Source: Amphritea opalescens (GTDB lineage: Bacteria > Pseudomonadota > Gammaproteobacteria > Pseudomonadales > Balneatricaceae). From it: 64,000 nucleotides of DNA. Shown here piece by piece: positions 18,079-27,435 of the stretch (positions within the stretch are counted from its first letter, which is position 1; each line of letters begins with the position of its first letter). The stretch lies in the NCBI RefSeq assembly GCF_003957515.1, contig NZ_RQXW01000005.1, positions 62,001 to 126,000 on the forward strand, written 5' to 3'. Below the pieces are notes generated by a model. It made no database searches, had not been told where the DNA came from, and was given only the letters and a program-made list of their open reading frames with translations. The translations under genes and the position numbers were made by a program.

Positions 18079-19284
18079 ATGTTAAGACGAGACCCTAGTC
18101 AACCCTGGCATCCTAGCTATTGGTTGGCGGCGCTTGGCGCCGGTGGACTGTCAATTTCATTTTTCATGTATCTGATGTGGCTGGTACCTCATCAGGGGTT
18201 TTCGATGCCGACTTGGCAACACCTTGAAGCATTATTAGCCGGTACCACGGTATTGCCGACAGGAGTGCGTTCGGTAGCGATGCTGGCGACCCTGTTTATG
18301 CTGTTGATGGCTGTATTGCATTTTGTGCTGGTGATTTGGAATTTTCGTGAGTTTCGTGCCGCGCGTATGACGGAAGCTTATCAGCGTTTGCTTGGTTCGC
18401 CGAATGAGGTGCAGTTGATGGCGCAGCCGTTGACTCTGGCGATGACGGTCAATGTCTGTTTTGCCCTCGGAGCGCTGTGTGTGCCCGGTTTATGGTCCAT
18501 TGTTGAATACTTATTTCCCGTTGCATTATTGGCCTTTACGGCTATCGGTATCTGGTCGCTCAAACTCTATGGTCGCTATCTGAGTCGGATGTTGGTGAGC
18601 GGTGGTTATCGCCACGAAGAACATAATCATCTATCGCCGCTGATGGCGGTGTTTACCTTTTCAATGCTGTCCGTGGGCTTTGCTGCGCCGGCGGCGATAT
18701 CGCATTCGGTCTTTGTGGCCGCGTTGGCTGCAACACTCTCTATTTTGTTTTTGGTTATCGCGGTTGTTACCGGCGCATTGATTTTGATATCCGGTCTGCA
18801 AGCGATGCTGCAATATGGTTTACAGTCACAAGCCACGCCCAGTATTTGGATGCTGGTGCCGATTATGACGTTGCTTGGGATCGAATGGGTGCGCTTGCAA
18901 CATGGCTTGAGCCATCACTTTGCGATGCCGGTTGAGCAGGGGAAGTTGTTTGTTGTTTTGACGGCCATTTTTATGCTTCAACTGGGCGTTATGCTCTTGG
19001 GTTATCAGGTGATGCGTCTCAATGGGTACTTGGCTGGGCATCTTTTGGGAGATCAGCGTAACCCTATTAGCTTCGGGCTTATCTGTCCCGGTGTGGCGCT
19101 GTTTGTGATGGGGATGTTTTGGTGGCACTTGGTATGGGTGCAGGGCGGTATTGTGACGCCATTCAGCTTAGTCTACTGGTTGGGTATCGGTGGATTAGCA
19201 ACGGTGCAGTTTATCACGCTGGGAGTGTTGCTCCGCCTGAGTCACCGTTTATTGAGGCACAAGCCGGTAGCGGCTGCAGTATGA
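18079..19284 (+). CDS. Polytopic membrane protein of the sulfur locus (TDT/SLAC1-like)
   Basis: This 401-residue protein has about ten hydrophobic segments. The start is the ATG at 18079 (MLRRDPSQPW) with AAGGAGA seven bases upstream. The layout recalls TDT/SLAC1-type anion transporters, for example an early WLAALGAGGLSISFFMYLMW and repeated paired helices, but I see no decisive motif. A His-rich cytoplasmic loop (YRHEEHNHLS) lies near residues 180-190. The next genes handle persulfide and sulfate, so transport of a sulfur anion is a reasonable guess. Family assignment is tentative. Confidence 0.5.
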   Translation: MLRRDPSQPWHPSYWLAALGAGGLSISFFMYLMWLVPHQGFSMPTWQHLEALLAGTTVLPTGVRSVAMLATLFMLLMAVLHFVLVIWNFREFRAARMTEAYQRLLGSPNEVQLMAQPLTLAMTVNVCFALGALCVPGLWSIVEYLFPVALLAFTAIGIWSLKLYGRYLSRMLVSGGYRHEEHNHLSPLMAVFTFSMLSVGFAAPAAISHSVFVAALAATLSILFLVIAVVTGALILISGLQAMLQYGLQSQATPSIWMLVPIMTLLGIEWVRLQHGLSHHFAMPVEQGKLFVVLTAIFMLQLGVMLLGYQVMRLNGYLAGHLLGDQRNPISFGLICPGVALFVMGMFWWHLVWVQGGIVTPFSLVYWLGIGGLATVQFITLGVLLRLSHRLLRHKPVAAAV

Positions 19285-19360
19285 CAGTAGATATCCTGTG
19301 ACTATCGGTGTGATAGTTAAATTTAAACAGGGTAAAGCGGACAACCGCTGACATTTCTTT

Positions 19361-19384
19361 TAATATTAGATAAGTCTAATATTA
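19361..19384. promoter_or_regulatory. Perfect AT-rich operator-like palindrome before the persulfide dioxygenase gene
   Basis: TAATATTAGA (19361-19370) and TCTAATATTA (19375-19384) are perfect 10-bp arms around TAAG, ending 18 bp before the start codon. Persulfide dioxygenase operons are often controlled by ArsR-family persulfide sensors (BigR/SqrR type) that bind AT-rich palindromes. No such regulator gene is in the window, so the regulator would act from elsewhere. Confidence 0.65.
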
Positions 19385-19402
19385 AGAGGCAGGAGATATA
19401 CC

Positions 19403-20293
19403 ATGAGTAACGTTCAAGTTTCCCCCTGTGTGCCTCAGGTAAAAACCTTTTTCGATGAGCCGACGAACACGTTCAGTTATGTGGTGCAAGATCCTAACTC
19501 CCAAGCGTGCGCTATTATCGATTCGGTGTTGGACTTTGATTATCCCAGTGGCAGTACCGATGTGCGCTCGGCTGATGAGATCATTGCCTATGTACGGGAT
19601 AACGATCTCAGTGTTGAGTGGGTTCTGGAAACCCATGTCCATGCGGATCACCTGTCGGCCGCTCCCTATCTGCATCACGCCTTGGGAGGCAAAACCGGTA
19701 TAGGCGCGATGATTACCGTGGTGCAGGACACCTTTGGTAAGGCATTCAATGCCGGTACTGACTTTGCGCATGATGGCAGCCAGTTTGATCATCTGTTCGA
19801 AGAGGGTGACACCTTCCGTATCGGCAATCTTGAAGGCTATATATTGCATACGCCGGGGCATACGCCCGCCTGTCTAACCTATGTGATCGGTGATGCGGCC
19901 TTTGTGGGCGATACGCTGTTTATGCCTGATTATGGCACGGCTCGTTGTGACTTCCCCGGTGGTGATGCGCGTACGCTGTTTCGTTCGATTAAAAAGGTAC
20001 TTAGTTTGCCGAGTGAAACGCGTATCTTCCTCTGCCATGACTACAAAGCACCGGGCCGGGAGGAGTACTGCCACGAAACAACGGTGGCAGCTCAGCGGCA
20101 AGAGAATGTGCATGTACATGAAGGTATTACGGAAGCCGAGTTTGTGCGTATGCGTACTGAGCGTGATGCGACGTTGGCGATGCCGACACTGATCTTGCCA
20201 TCGGTACAGGTCAATATGCGGGCGGGCGAGATGCCGCCGGCGGAAGACAACGGTCAAGTGTATCTAAAAATACCAATTAATTTATTCAAATAA
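19403..20293 (+). CDS. Persulfide dioxygenase-like metallo-beta-lactamase protein (ETHE1/BLH type)
   Basis: This 296-residue MBL-fold non-heme iron enzyme is expected to oxidise glutathione persulfide to sulfite and glutathione. The metal-binding HxHxDH motif is in ETHVHADH (His78, His80, Asp82, His83). A second His is in TPGHTPAC, and the bridging Asp is in FVGDTLF. The stretch YGTARCDFPGGDARTLF is typical of persulfide dioxygenases and of BLH proteins of BigR operons. The next gene encodes the DUF442 partner that is fused to this domain in some BLH proteins. A palindromic operator lies directly upstream. Confidence 0.85.
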   Translation: MSNVQVSPCVPQVKTFFDEPTNTFSYVVQDPNSQACAIIDSVLDFDYPSGSTDVRSADEIIAYVRDNDLSVEWVLETHVHADHLSAAPYLHHALGGKTGIGAMITVVQDTFGKAFNAGTDFAHDGSQFDHLFEEGDTFRIGNLEGYILHTPGHTPACLTYVIGDAAFVGDTLFMPDYGTARCDFPGGDARTLFRSIKKVLSLPSETRIFLCHDYKAPGREEYCHETTVAAQRQENVHVHEGITEAEFVRMRTERDATLAMPTLILPSVQVNMRAGEMPPAEDNGQVYLKIPINLFK

Positions 20294-20306
20294 CGCCGAG
20301 GAATCT

Positions 20307-20729
20307 ATGGATATTAAAGTACTTGAACCGGGCTTTTCCATCTGCCATGCGATCTATCCACGTGATATGGCAGAGCTTAAAGCCCAGGGATTTCGTTCAA
20401 TTATTTGTCATCGCCAACCGGGTGAAGCGGAGGATCATATCGATGATTCCGAACTGCGCCAAGCGGCAGCAGCAGAGGGTATTGAGTGGGTTGAGATTCC
20501 GGTGACGCCGGGCGAATACACCACCGAAGCGATAGAAGCTTTTGGTGCCGCGATTGAAAGGTTGCCGACGCCTATTTTGGGATTCTGTCGAAGCGGTCGC
20601 CGCGCGGTGTCCCTTTGGGTTCATAACCAAGCGAAGCAGCAAAGCTGTGATATAGGGCAACTATTGCAGGCGGCCCATGCGGCTGGCCATGATTTGCATG
20701 CCGAGAAAGATAGCTTTATTAAGAACTGA
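20307..20729 (+). CDS. DUF442/TIGR01244 sulfurtransferase-like protein
   Basis: This 140-residue protein of the beta-lactamase-hydrolase phosphatase-like family (DUF442) has a Cys-loop GFCRSGRRA (Cys94 to Arg99), as in dual-specificity phosphatases and persulfide-carrying sulfurtransferases. It starts 13 bp after the persulfide dioxygenase gene, in the same unit. In related bacteria the two domains are fused as BLH, so the pair likely acts together in H2S/persulfide detoxification. The sulfurtransferase role is inference. Confidence 0.8.
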   Translation: MDIKVLEPGFSICHAIYPRDMAELKAQGFRSIICHRQPGEAEDHIDDSELRQAAAAEGIEWVEIPVTPGEYTTEAIEAFGAAIERLPTPILGFCRSGRRAVSLWVHNQAKQQSCDIGQLLQAAHAAGHDLHAEKDSFIKN

Positions 20730-20741
20730 CTCTGAGGGCTC

Positions 20742-20792
20742 GGGCGTTCAGTTAAAAAGGGCGTTCAGGTAAAAGAGGCTTAGGTTAAATAA
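20742..20792. repeat. Short degenerate tandem repeat (17-bp period)
   Basis: gggcgttcagttaaaaa (20742) and gggcgttcaggtaaaag (20759) repeat at 17 bp, followed by weaker copies such as aggcttaggttaaat (20776). Lies between the DUF442 and SulP genes. Confidence 0.6.
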
Positions 20793-20832
20793 GGTCTTGG
20801 GTTAGTAGCGATTTAGGTTAATAGGGGGCTAA

Positions 20833-22533
20833 GTGAGTATTAAAAAATATCTCCCGATCCTGAGATGGTTGCCGAATTACCGTTTGGCAATTTTCAATCA
20901 AGATCTGATGGCAGCCATGATTGTGACGGTGATGTTAGTGCCTCAATCATTGGCCTATGCCATGCTGGCGGGCCTGCCACCTGAGGTGGGGCTTTATGCC
21001 AGCATTGCCCCTTTATTGATCTATGCGTTGTTTGGCACCAGTAGTGCTTTGTCGGTTGGGCCTGTGGCGGTGATTGCTTTGATGACGCTCACCACGGCGG
21101 GCAATATCGTATCTACAGAGGGTGACGCATATCTTACTACCGTCATTTTACTGACCTTTATCTCCGGTATCATGCTGACATTGATGGGGCTGTTTCGTCT
21201 GGGGTTTCTTGCCAACTTTCTCAGCCATCCGGTGATTTCTGGTTTCATCACGGCCTCTGCCATCATTATCGCCGTCAGTCAGCTCAAACATCTGCTGGGT
21301 GTCTCGGTGAGTGGGCATAACCTTCCTGAACTGCTGTTGGCTTTGGTTAAAGCGCTGCCAGAATTGAATCTGGCAACTTTATTGATGGGTAGTGGCGCTT
21401 TGTTGTTTCTCTATGCCAGTCGGCGGTGGCCGCTGTTAGCGCAACTGGGTTTCAGTCATGGTGTCGCCAGTGGCGTGGGACGCTTGGCGCCGATTTTGGC
21501 TGTCGTTGTGACCACATGGTTGGCTGCACAATTTTCGTTGATTGAGCAGGGGGTTGCGGTTGTGGGGGATGTACCCGCGGGCTTGCCGCCTTTAGTGATG
21601 CCGTCTACCGATGTCAGCCTTTGGCAGCAGTTGTGGGTGGGGGCTTTATTGATCAGTATTGTCGGCTTCGTCGAATCGGTATCGGTGGGGCAAACATTAG
21701 CGGCGAAACGTCGCGAACGTATTGATCCGGATCAGGAATTGATTGCCCTTGGCTGTGCTAACCTTGGTGCAGCGGTGAGTACGGGGATGCCGGTAACGGG
21801 TGGCTTTTCTCGCTCGGTGGTGAATTTTGATGCCGGCGCACGTACTCCCGCCGCCGGTGCATTGACCGCCTTGGGTATTTTGGTGGTGATTCTTTGGTTT
21901 ACGCCCCTGTTGCAGACACTGCCTATCGCAACATTGGCGGCGACGATTATTATCGCTGTGCTTTCGCTAATCGACACCCATGCGATTAAGCATACTTGGC
22001 GTTATTCCAAGGCTGATTTTTCGGCCATGTTGTTAACGGTTGTGATTACGCTGTTGCAAGGGGTCGAAGCGGGTATTCTCGCCGGTGTTGGTTTGTCATT
22101 GGCGTTACACATTTATCGTACCAGTCGGCCACATACCGCCGTTGTGGGGCGGGTGATGGGCACTGAGCACTTTCGTAATATCGAGAGACATAAGGTGGAA
22201 ACAAGCGCGAACCTGATGATCATCCGGGTTGACGAAAGCCTGTATTTTGCCAACGCCCGTTATCTAGAGGATCAGGTACAGACGCTTGTCAGCGAAAGCC
22301 CAGAATTGAAGCATTTAGTGATCAGTTGTCAGGCGGTTAATCTGATCGATGCGTCGGCACTGGATAGTTTGGAATCGATCAATGCACGCTTGAAAGATAC
22401 CGGAGTGAAACTTCACCTAGCTGAAGTGAAGGGGCCGGTTATGGATCGATTAGCACGGGTCGATTTTCCTCGAAGGCTCAGTGGTGAAATATTTATGAGC
22501 ACCTTTGACGCTTGGCAACAGCTGAAAAACTGA
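20833..22533 (+). CDS. SulP-family anion transporter with STAS domain
   Basis: The 566-residue inner-membrane protein has the SulP layout. The N-terminal transport domain has about 12-14 helices and includes the motif VPQSLAYAMLAGLPPEVGLY; a STAS domain (about residues 440-560) forms the cytoplasmic tail. Members carry sulfate, bicarbonate or other anions. It starts at a GTG (20833), about 100 bp after the DUF442 gene. Context suggests export or uptake of sulfur oxyanions linked to persulfide oxidation, perhaps removing sulfite or sulfate; the substrate is not determined by the sequence. Confidence 0.9.
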   Translation: MSIKKYLPILRWLPNYRLAIFNQDLMAAMIVTVMLVPQSLAYAMLAGLPPEVGLYASIAPLLIYALFGTSSALSVGPVAVIALMTLTTAGNIVSTEGDAYLTTVILLTFISGIMLTLMGLFRLGFLANFLSHPVISGFITASAIIIAVSQLKHLLGVSVSGHNLPELLLALVKALPELNLATLLMGSGALLFLYASRRWPLLAQLGFSHGVASGVGRLAPILAVVVTTWLAAQFSLIEQGVAVVGDVPAGLPPLVMPSTDVSLWQQLWVGALLISIVGFVESVSVGQTLAAKRRERIDPDQELIALGCANLGAAVSTGMPVTGGFSRSVVNFDAGARTPAAGALTALGILVVILWFTPLLQTLPIATLAATIIIAVLSLIDTHAIKHTWRYSKADFSAMLLTVVITLLQGVEAGILAGVGLSLALHIYRTSRPHTAVVGRVMGTEHFRNIERHKVETSANLMIIRVDESLYFANARYLEDQVQTLVSESPELKHLVISCQAVNLIDASALDSLESINARLKDTGVKLHLAEVKGPVMDRLARVDFPRRLSGEIFMSTFDAWQQLKN

Positions 22534-22703
22534 CCGCTAAGAATAGGGCTGCGCATGCACTTAGGGTGCATGAGGGTTATATTATAAGTTTCTACTATTA
22601 AGCATATTGTTAGGGTTAATTTCCTATAGTTATAAGCTTATATTAATATGTAATTAATCAAGGGCAATGATGCCCAGCAAGAAACACAATGGAGAAATGA
22701 AAG

Positions 22704-23357
22704 ATGGCACTTCGAATCAATGACATCGTACCTAACCTGGATTTGAAAACCGATCTAGGCGACTTCAAATTGCATGATTTTATCGGTGATAGCTGGGCTA
22801 TTTTGTTCAGCCACCCGAAAGACTTCACGCCTGTTTGTACCACTGAGTTTGGTGCAGTGGCTCAGCTAGCAGCTGAATGGGAAAAGCGTGGCACTAAAGT
22901 TATCGGCCTGTCTGTAGACGGTGTTGATGAGCATGTTAAGTGGAAAGCCGATATTGAGAAATACTCCGGCGCACCGGCTAAGTTCCCGATCATTGCTGAT
23001 GACGATATGGCCGTTGCTAAGGCGCTGGATATGTTACCAGCTGATGCTTACCTACCCGATGGCCGCACGGCTGCTGACTCTGCAAGTGTGCGTGTGGTCT
23101 TTATCTTCAGCCCAGACAAAAAACTGCAACTGTCCATGACCTACCCAATGTCTGTTGGCCGTAACTTTGCTGAAGTCCTGCGTGCGCTGGATGCACTGCA
23201 AGCAACCGCTAAAGGACCTATTGCGACACCCGCTAACTGGCAATCAGGCGAAGATGTTATCGTGGGTCTGTCGCTGAATGATGAAGAAGCGAAGGCTAAG
23301 TTCGGTACTATCGACGTAAAACTGCCTTACCTACGTACAACTAAACAGCCTTCTTAA
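22704..23357 (+). CDS. 1-Cys peroxiredoxin (Prx6 type)
   Basis: This 217-residue cytoplasmic thiol peroxidase reduces H2O2 and alkyl hydroperoxides. The peroxidatic Cys45 is in DFTPVCTTEFG. The long C-terminal extension (TYPMSVGRNFAEVLRALDALQ and beyond) is typical of the Prx6/LsfA group. It has its own promoter region, including a GGGCA/TGCCC inverted repeat at 22662-22675, and a strong terminator, so it is a monocistronic unit next to the sulfur genes. LsfA relatives respond to sulfate starvation in Pseudomonas; whether that holds here is unknown. Confidence 0.93.
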   Translation: MALRINDIVPNLDLKTDLGDFKLHDFIGDSWAILFSHPKDFTPVCTTEFGAVAQLAAEWEKRGTKVIGLSVDGVDEHVKWKADIEKYSGAPAKFPIIADDDMAVAKALDMLPADAYLPDGRTAADSASVRVVFIFSPDKKLQLSMTYPMSVGRNFAEVLRALDALQATAKGPIATPANWQSGEDVIVGLSLNDEEAKAKFGTIDVKLPYLRTTKQPS

Positions 23358-23388
23358 TGGCTCATTAGTTCGCAGGGTAAGACCAACA

Positions 23389-23431
23389 CGCTCTGTCTGC
23401 AGCTTCGGCTTGCAGGCAGGGCGTTTTTTTA
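23389..23431 (+). terminator. Rho-independent terminator of the peroxiredoxin gene
   Basis: CGCTCTGTCTGCA pairs with TGCAGGCAGGGCG (two G-U pairs) and is followed by seven T residues. Confidence 0.85.
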
Positions 23432-23603
23432 TGGGTGCGCTTGCCGGTTGAAGTGCAGCATGCCGCTATTCTTGAAAGGGCTATTGTTAAAGGGATCTTT
23501 TTTTAAAGATCTTATTGTTGAAGGATAAGCCGAATCAGCAGAGCGCCTCGCTACTGTTCGTCGCTGACGTTTTAAATAGCTAATAGGCTTGTAGCAGAAA
23601 CAG

Positions 23604-23631
23604 AAAAGCCTAGGTCGAAGCCCAGGCTTTT
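23604..23631 (-). terminator. Probable terminator of the secreted-protein gene
   Basis: AAAAGCCTAGG pairs with CCCAGGCTTTT with one mismatch. Read on the minus strand it ends in TTTT, about 50 bp beyond the stop at 23678. Confidence 0.55.
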
Positions 23632-23677
23632 GGTTTGGCGAGACCTGATTTTTGATCCTCAGGCGAATAAAGGCTGG

Positions 23678-24631
23678 TTAATTAAGCGTTTTTTTCATCG
23701 GTTGCATCGAGCCTTGATGGGTTTGCGGACGGGCATCGGTGATGTGCTTTTTCAATGATGGAGCACAGAAGATTTGACGCTCTCCGGTTTGTAATCCGTT
23801 ACCTTCAAACTGATTGTTAATCTGTACTTTCAGGCTTTTAGGCGAGCTCTGTTTAAGGATGTTATAGCAAACCAGGTGACGCTCTTTATTTTGTATGCGG
23901 TAGCTTTTTTTACCGTGAATTTTAGCTGACGGGTTACACAACATAACGGGTTGCCCTAATACCACTTTATCGCGACCAAACTGGTCCTGAATGGTAATTT
24001 CAACCGGCTTTGATTTTTCTGCAGGTTTCACGTCGTAACATTGGAAATGCTCACCTTTCACATCGACTGGGCCGCCGTAGGGGTTAGGATCGGGACAGGT
24101 AACCGTGGTGCGTAATGTTACGCTATTAACGGCGGTATCATCTTGCAGGTATATGCTGAAGGTGCCGTCATTGAGTGTATTCAAGATAGAACCCACTCCC
24201 GGCACGGATGCCAAGTTGTAGGACAGATTTTTTGACGCGCCACTGGGATCATTTTGATTCCAGATAGAGGTGCTAAAAATGCCTTGGGCATTATTCAAAA
24301 AACCTAATTTATCATTAACCGGTACCTCAGATCTCCCCAGTGCTGTCACTTTCATGTTTAAGGTTGCTGCCGATACGCTACATCCTTTGCCGACCTTAAT
24401 ATTAAAGGTGTGCATAAACATTCTATTAAGGCTGGTCTCGTTAAACGTGGCAGGCCAGCGATCACTTATCTGAGTTGGATAATCATAAACACCGGGAGGG
24501 AACTCGCTAGGTGTAATGCTGAGTGGGCCTGAGTTCTGCGTTGAAGTATAGGAGACGCTTTGAGCATTCACTAATGTAGGGCTGGCAATTCCCATTGTTG
24601 TGATGCCTAGGACAAGTAGATATTTTTTCAT
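23678..24631 (-). CDS. Secreted protein with two related Cys-containing C-terminal repeats (DUF7450-like)
   Basis: This is a 317-residue exported protein with a clear signal peptide (KKYLLVLGITTMGIASPTLVNA). The N-terminal half (about 25-185) looks like a beta-rich exported domain. The C-terminal part has two similar segments: FQCYDVKPAEKSKPVEITIQDQFG..VMLCNPSAK (about 195-235), and LVCYNILKQSSPKSLKVQI NNQFEG..IFCAPSLKK (about 250-295). Each has the pattern CY-x-(25-30)-C-x-P. I recall this repeat from DUF7450-type proteins, but I cannot state a function. It is monocistronic, with about 300 bp of gene-free sequence upstream (24632-24934). Confidence 0.65.
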   Translation of the reverse strand: MKKYLLVLGITTMGIASPTLVNAQSVSYTSTQNSGPLSITPSEFPPGVYDYPTQISDRWPATFNETSLNRMFMHTFNIKVGKGCSVSAATLNMKVTALGRSEVPVNDKLGFLNNAQGIFSTSIWNQNDPSGASKNLSYNLASVPGVGSILNTLNDGTFSIYLQDDTAVNSVTLRTTVTCPDPNPYGGPVDVKGEHFQCYDVKPAEKSKPVEITIQDQFGRDKVVLGQPVMLCNPSAKIHGKKSYRIQNKERHLVCYNILKQSSPKSLKVQINNQFEGNGLQTGERQIFCAPSLKKHITDARPQTHQGSMQPMKKTLN

Positions 24632-24934
24632 GATTAAATTCCATTTTTCGTTTATTGGCGGTATGTCTATTAATCTACAAAAGTTCTCGCAGTGGGGTAA
24701 CTGTCGTGAACGACAGGTTAGGGCCGGTTTTATTCAAACAACCGTTTTGAGTCCCTCAATAGGGTATTCGGGCGGTTGTCAGCGCTATTGGCCGATGGTT
24801 TGGGAGTTAACCAGTAAGAAAATATGACGTGCTACTGTGACCTTGTGGGCGTTATAGGGTAAATTATGTGGCCGATAGGCTGCGTCATCCCTTGGGTGAG
24901 CGTTGATTTGATAACCCTAACCTAAGGTTCTTGT

Positions 24935-25810
24935 ATGTTTTCAGTGATCTTTTCTATTTTGATGCCTGTTTTTGTTTGTGTCGGGATCGGCTATGGCTGG
25001 TCTAAAAGCGGAAAAGATTTTGATACCTCGTTGGTGACAGCCATCGTTACCTATTTCGCGACCCCCTGTTTAGTTTTTTATGCCTTGGCGAAGGTTGAGC
25101 TCCAACCCTCCTATTTATCGGATATGGGGTTGGCGGCGATAACAGCGATTACCGCTTTTTCGCTGATAGGCGCGGGGGTGTTGGCGCTGTTTAAGCTGCC
25201 GCAGCGGGCATTTTTGCAAGCACTCACTTGGCCGAATGTCGGCAATATTGGTCTGCCTCTATGTATGCTGGCGTTTGGGGAAGAGGGGCTGGCGTTGGCG
25301 GTGACTTTTTTTACCGTCTATGTGGTGGTGCAGATGACCCTAGGGGTGGCATTTGTCTCCGGTAGTTTCTCGCTTAAATCATTATTAAAGATGCCAATTA
25401 TTCCAGCGACAGCGTTCGCCGCGGTGTTTCTATTTAGCGATCTGAGCGTGCCTGATTGGTTATTTAATACCACTAAGCTGATTGGCGATCTAACAATACC
25501 GCTGATGCTGTTTACCCTTGGCGTATCACTCGCCAGCCTGAAAATCGGCAGCTTGAAAGTTGCCTTTGGTTTATCGGTATTACGATTATTGATGGGGTTT
25601 GGCGTGGGTTTGGGGATTGTCTGGATGATGGGGCTGACGGGTCCAGCGGCGGGGGTCATTATTTTACAATGTTCTATGCCCGCGGCGGTGTTCTGTTATC
25701 TATTTGCCCAGCTGTATGATCAGCGGCCTGAGGAAGTGGCAGGATTTGTGATCGTCTCAACCTTTATGGGCTTTGTGACACTGCCCGCGTTGCTTTGGTA
25801 TGTGCTTTAG
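24935..25810 (+). CDS. AEC-family transporter
   Basis: This 291-residue inner-membrane protein of the auxin efflux carrier family has about ten membrane segments arranged as two inverted halves. It has the motifs TYFATPCLVFYAL, WPNVGNIGLPLCMLAFG and LTIPLMLFTLGVSLASL typical of the family. Bacterial members move malonate, malate or similar organic acids; the substrate here is unknown. It stands alone. Confidence 0.88.
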   Translation: MFSVIFSILMPVFVCVGIGYGWSKSGKDFDTSLVTAIVTYFATPCLVFYALAKVELQPSYLSDMGLAAITAITAFSLIGAGVLALFKLPQRAFLQALTWPNVGNIGLPLCMLAFGEEGLALAVTFFTVYVVVQMTLGVAFVSGSFSLKSLLKMPIIPATAFAAVFLFSDLSVPDWLFNTTKLIGDLTIPLMLFTLGVSLASLKIGSLKVAFGLSVLRLLMGFGVGLGIVWMMGLTGPAAGVIILQCSMPAAVFCYLFAQLYDQRPEEVAGFVIVSTFMGFVTLPALLWYVL

Positions 25811-25908
25811 TTCTATTGAGAAGTGCGTAAGCCTGATCGACCATTATTTAAGTTCAGTGATAATGGCCGATTAGACGTTTCTTTAAGCTGTGTCTGACGT
25901 TATGCCAG

Positions 25909-26562
25909 TTAAACTGGCAAGCTAAATAGGTAGTACACCCAACCGGCACTGATGGCGATACATAGCGTCAGTGCAATAGGGTTAATTGCACCCCTTGGTG
26001 TGGCATTGCCTAAATCTTTTTTCTTACCCGTTACCATCGCTGATACCAGTTTTTCTTTAAACAGAATGCTGTGCAGGATGACGCCAAGAATATGAAAGCC
26101 CACCAGATAAACCAGTATCGATTGAACGAGGTGATGAGTTTCAGCGCCTAGACTGGCGAGTTCATCACTGACACTGGCGTAAAATGGCCCTTCCCACAAT
26201 ATTTCATCCGAGGTAATTAAACCCGAAGCAACTTGTAGCATCAGTAAGAGGATCAGCATGATCACCATCATGGCACCGGCCGGATTGTGGCCGTAGAAAT
26301 GCTTTGCCTTACCGGTGAAAGTGGCTTTTAGATAGCTGATACCCTGAATAGGCGAGGTAATGAAGGAGCAGAACCGAGCATAATGTGTACCGAAAATGCC
26401 CCATAACACACGAAAAAGAATCAACCCCGACAGTGCATAGCCACTATAAAAGTGCCACTGCATTAGGCTGTCATCCCAGCGACCGCTATAAATTAGAAAG
26501 GTGAAGAGAGCAACAAGTACCCAGTGAAAAATTCGAGTCGGCAGGTCCCAAATTTTAACCAT
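25909..26562 (-). CDS. Cytochrome b561-type membrane protein
   Basis: This 217-residue di-heme b-type cytochrome has four membrane helices with His residues in RIFHWVLVALF, QWHFYSGYALSG, LVQSILVYLVGFHILGV and ILHSILF. It is of the type that passes electrons between quinol and a periplasmic cytochrome. The start is the ATG at 26562 with GGAG upstream. It is 78 bp downstream of the cytochrome c' gene, the usual gene pairing, so the two probably form an electron-transfer couple. Confidence 0.88.
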   Translation of the reverse strand: MVKIWDLPTRIFHWVLVALFTFLIYSGRWDDSLMQWHFYSGYALSGLILFRVLWGIFGTHYARFCSFITSPIQGISYLKATFTGKAKHFYGHNPAGAMMVIMLILLLMLQVASGLITSDEILWEGPFYASVSDELASLGAETHHLVQSILVYLVGFHILGVILHSILFKEKLVSAMVTGKKKDLGNATPRGAINPIALTLCIAISAGWVYYLFSLPV

Positions 26563-26640
26563 CAATTCGATACTCCTTATGCTATTGAGGATTGGGGAAG
26601 CGGTAGCTTTATAGCAGCCTATAAAACTACCGTTGTGGTT

Positions 26641-27114
26641 TTACTTAGCGCGGTAGTCGGTGTGACAAGATTTACATGACTTGCCTAAAGGACCGATTGC
26701 ACCACGAAGGGCATCAAGACCTTGTCCGGCATTGGCAGCCATGGTTTCAGTGGCGGCGGCGAAGTCTTCAAATTTAGCACCCACTTCAGAGTCTGCTTGC
26801 CAAATATCAGCTTTCGCTTTGGTGTGGCCAGAGAGACCGTCGGCATCCATATCGGAACCTTTTGGCCACATCAGACTATTGTCCATCGCGCCAGCATTCT
26901 TCAGGTTATTAGCAATCGCTTGAGCTAGGTCAGCATCATAATCGCGTTTGCCTTTAGCCATTTCGCCGAGCACGCCCATGTTGAATTTAACCATTTGAAA
27001 ATACCCCTGACGGGCTTCAATTTGGTCTTTAAATGCGAAATCTTCAGCCACGGCAGGTGCTGCGGCAGCGGTTAACGCGGTTGCGCACAATACGGCTTTA
27101 ACAAACATTTTCAT
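26641..27114 (-). CDS. Cytochrome c'
   Basis: This 157-residue periplasmic cytochrome c' has a signal peptide (MKMFVKAVLCATALTAAAAPAVAEDF) and a four-helix bundle. The c-type heme motif CKSCH is near the C-terminus (147-151), the class II position. Such proteins bind NO and may protect against nitrosative stress. It is the first gene of the pair with cytochrome b561. The 320 bp upstream (27115-27435) holds an inverted repeat (CAGCCTCT/AGAGGCTG, about 27358-27382) that may end the TPR gene transcript. Confidence 0.92.
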   Translation of the reverse strand: MKMFVKAVLCATALTAAAAPAVAEDFAFKDQIEARQGYFQMVKFNMGVLGEMAKGKRDYDADLAQAIANNLKNAGAMDNSLMWPKGSDMDADGLSGHTKAKADIWQADSEVGAKFEDFAAATETMAANAGQGLDALRGAIGPLGKSCKSCHTDYRAK

Positions 27115-27435
27115 TGATCGACACTCCTAGTCTGATTGAAAAAACAGGCATAATAATAGCACTCCTCGCTATATGAGACGAGTCCCATATAAGGGGTAAA
27201 TTTGTGAAGTAGTGTAAAGATTCATGGGCCGTCCTCTATTTGCACATGAATAATGTGGAAATACCGCTAAGTGATTATTTTTGCTTGAATTGTCGGTTTT
27301 ATATCAGCGCATCTTATGGCTTTCGCGCGGGTTAGCCGTTAACGGGTGAGGAGAGCAGCAGCCTCTTGTTGTGAGAGGCTGCTCAGGGGTAAATAGCGCT
27401 CAGGAATCAGTGCTTCTCAAGAGTAGAGCACAAGC

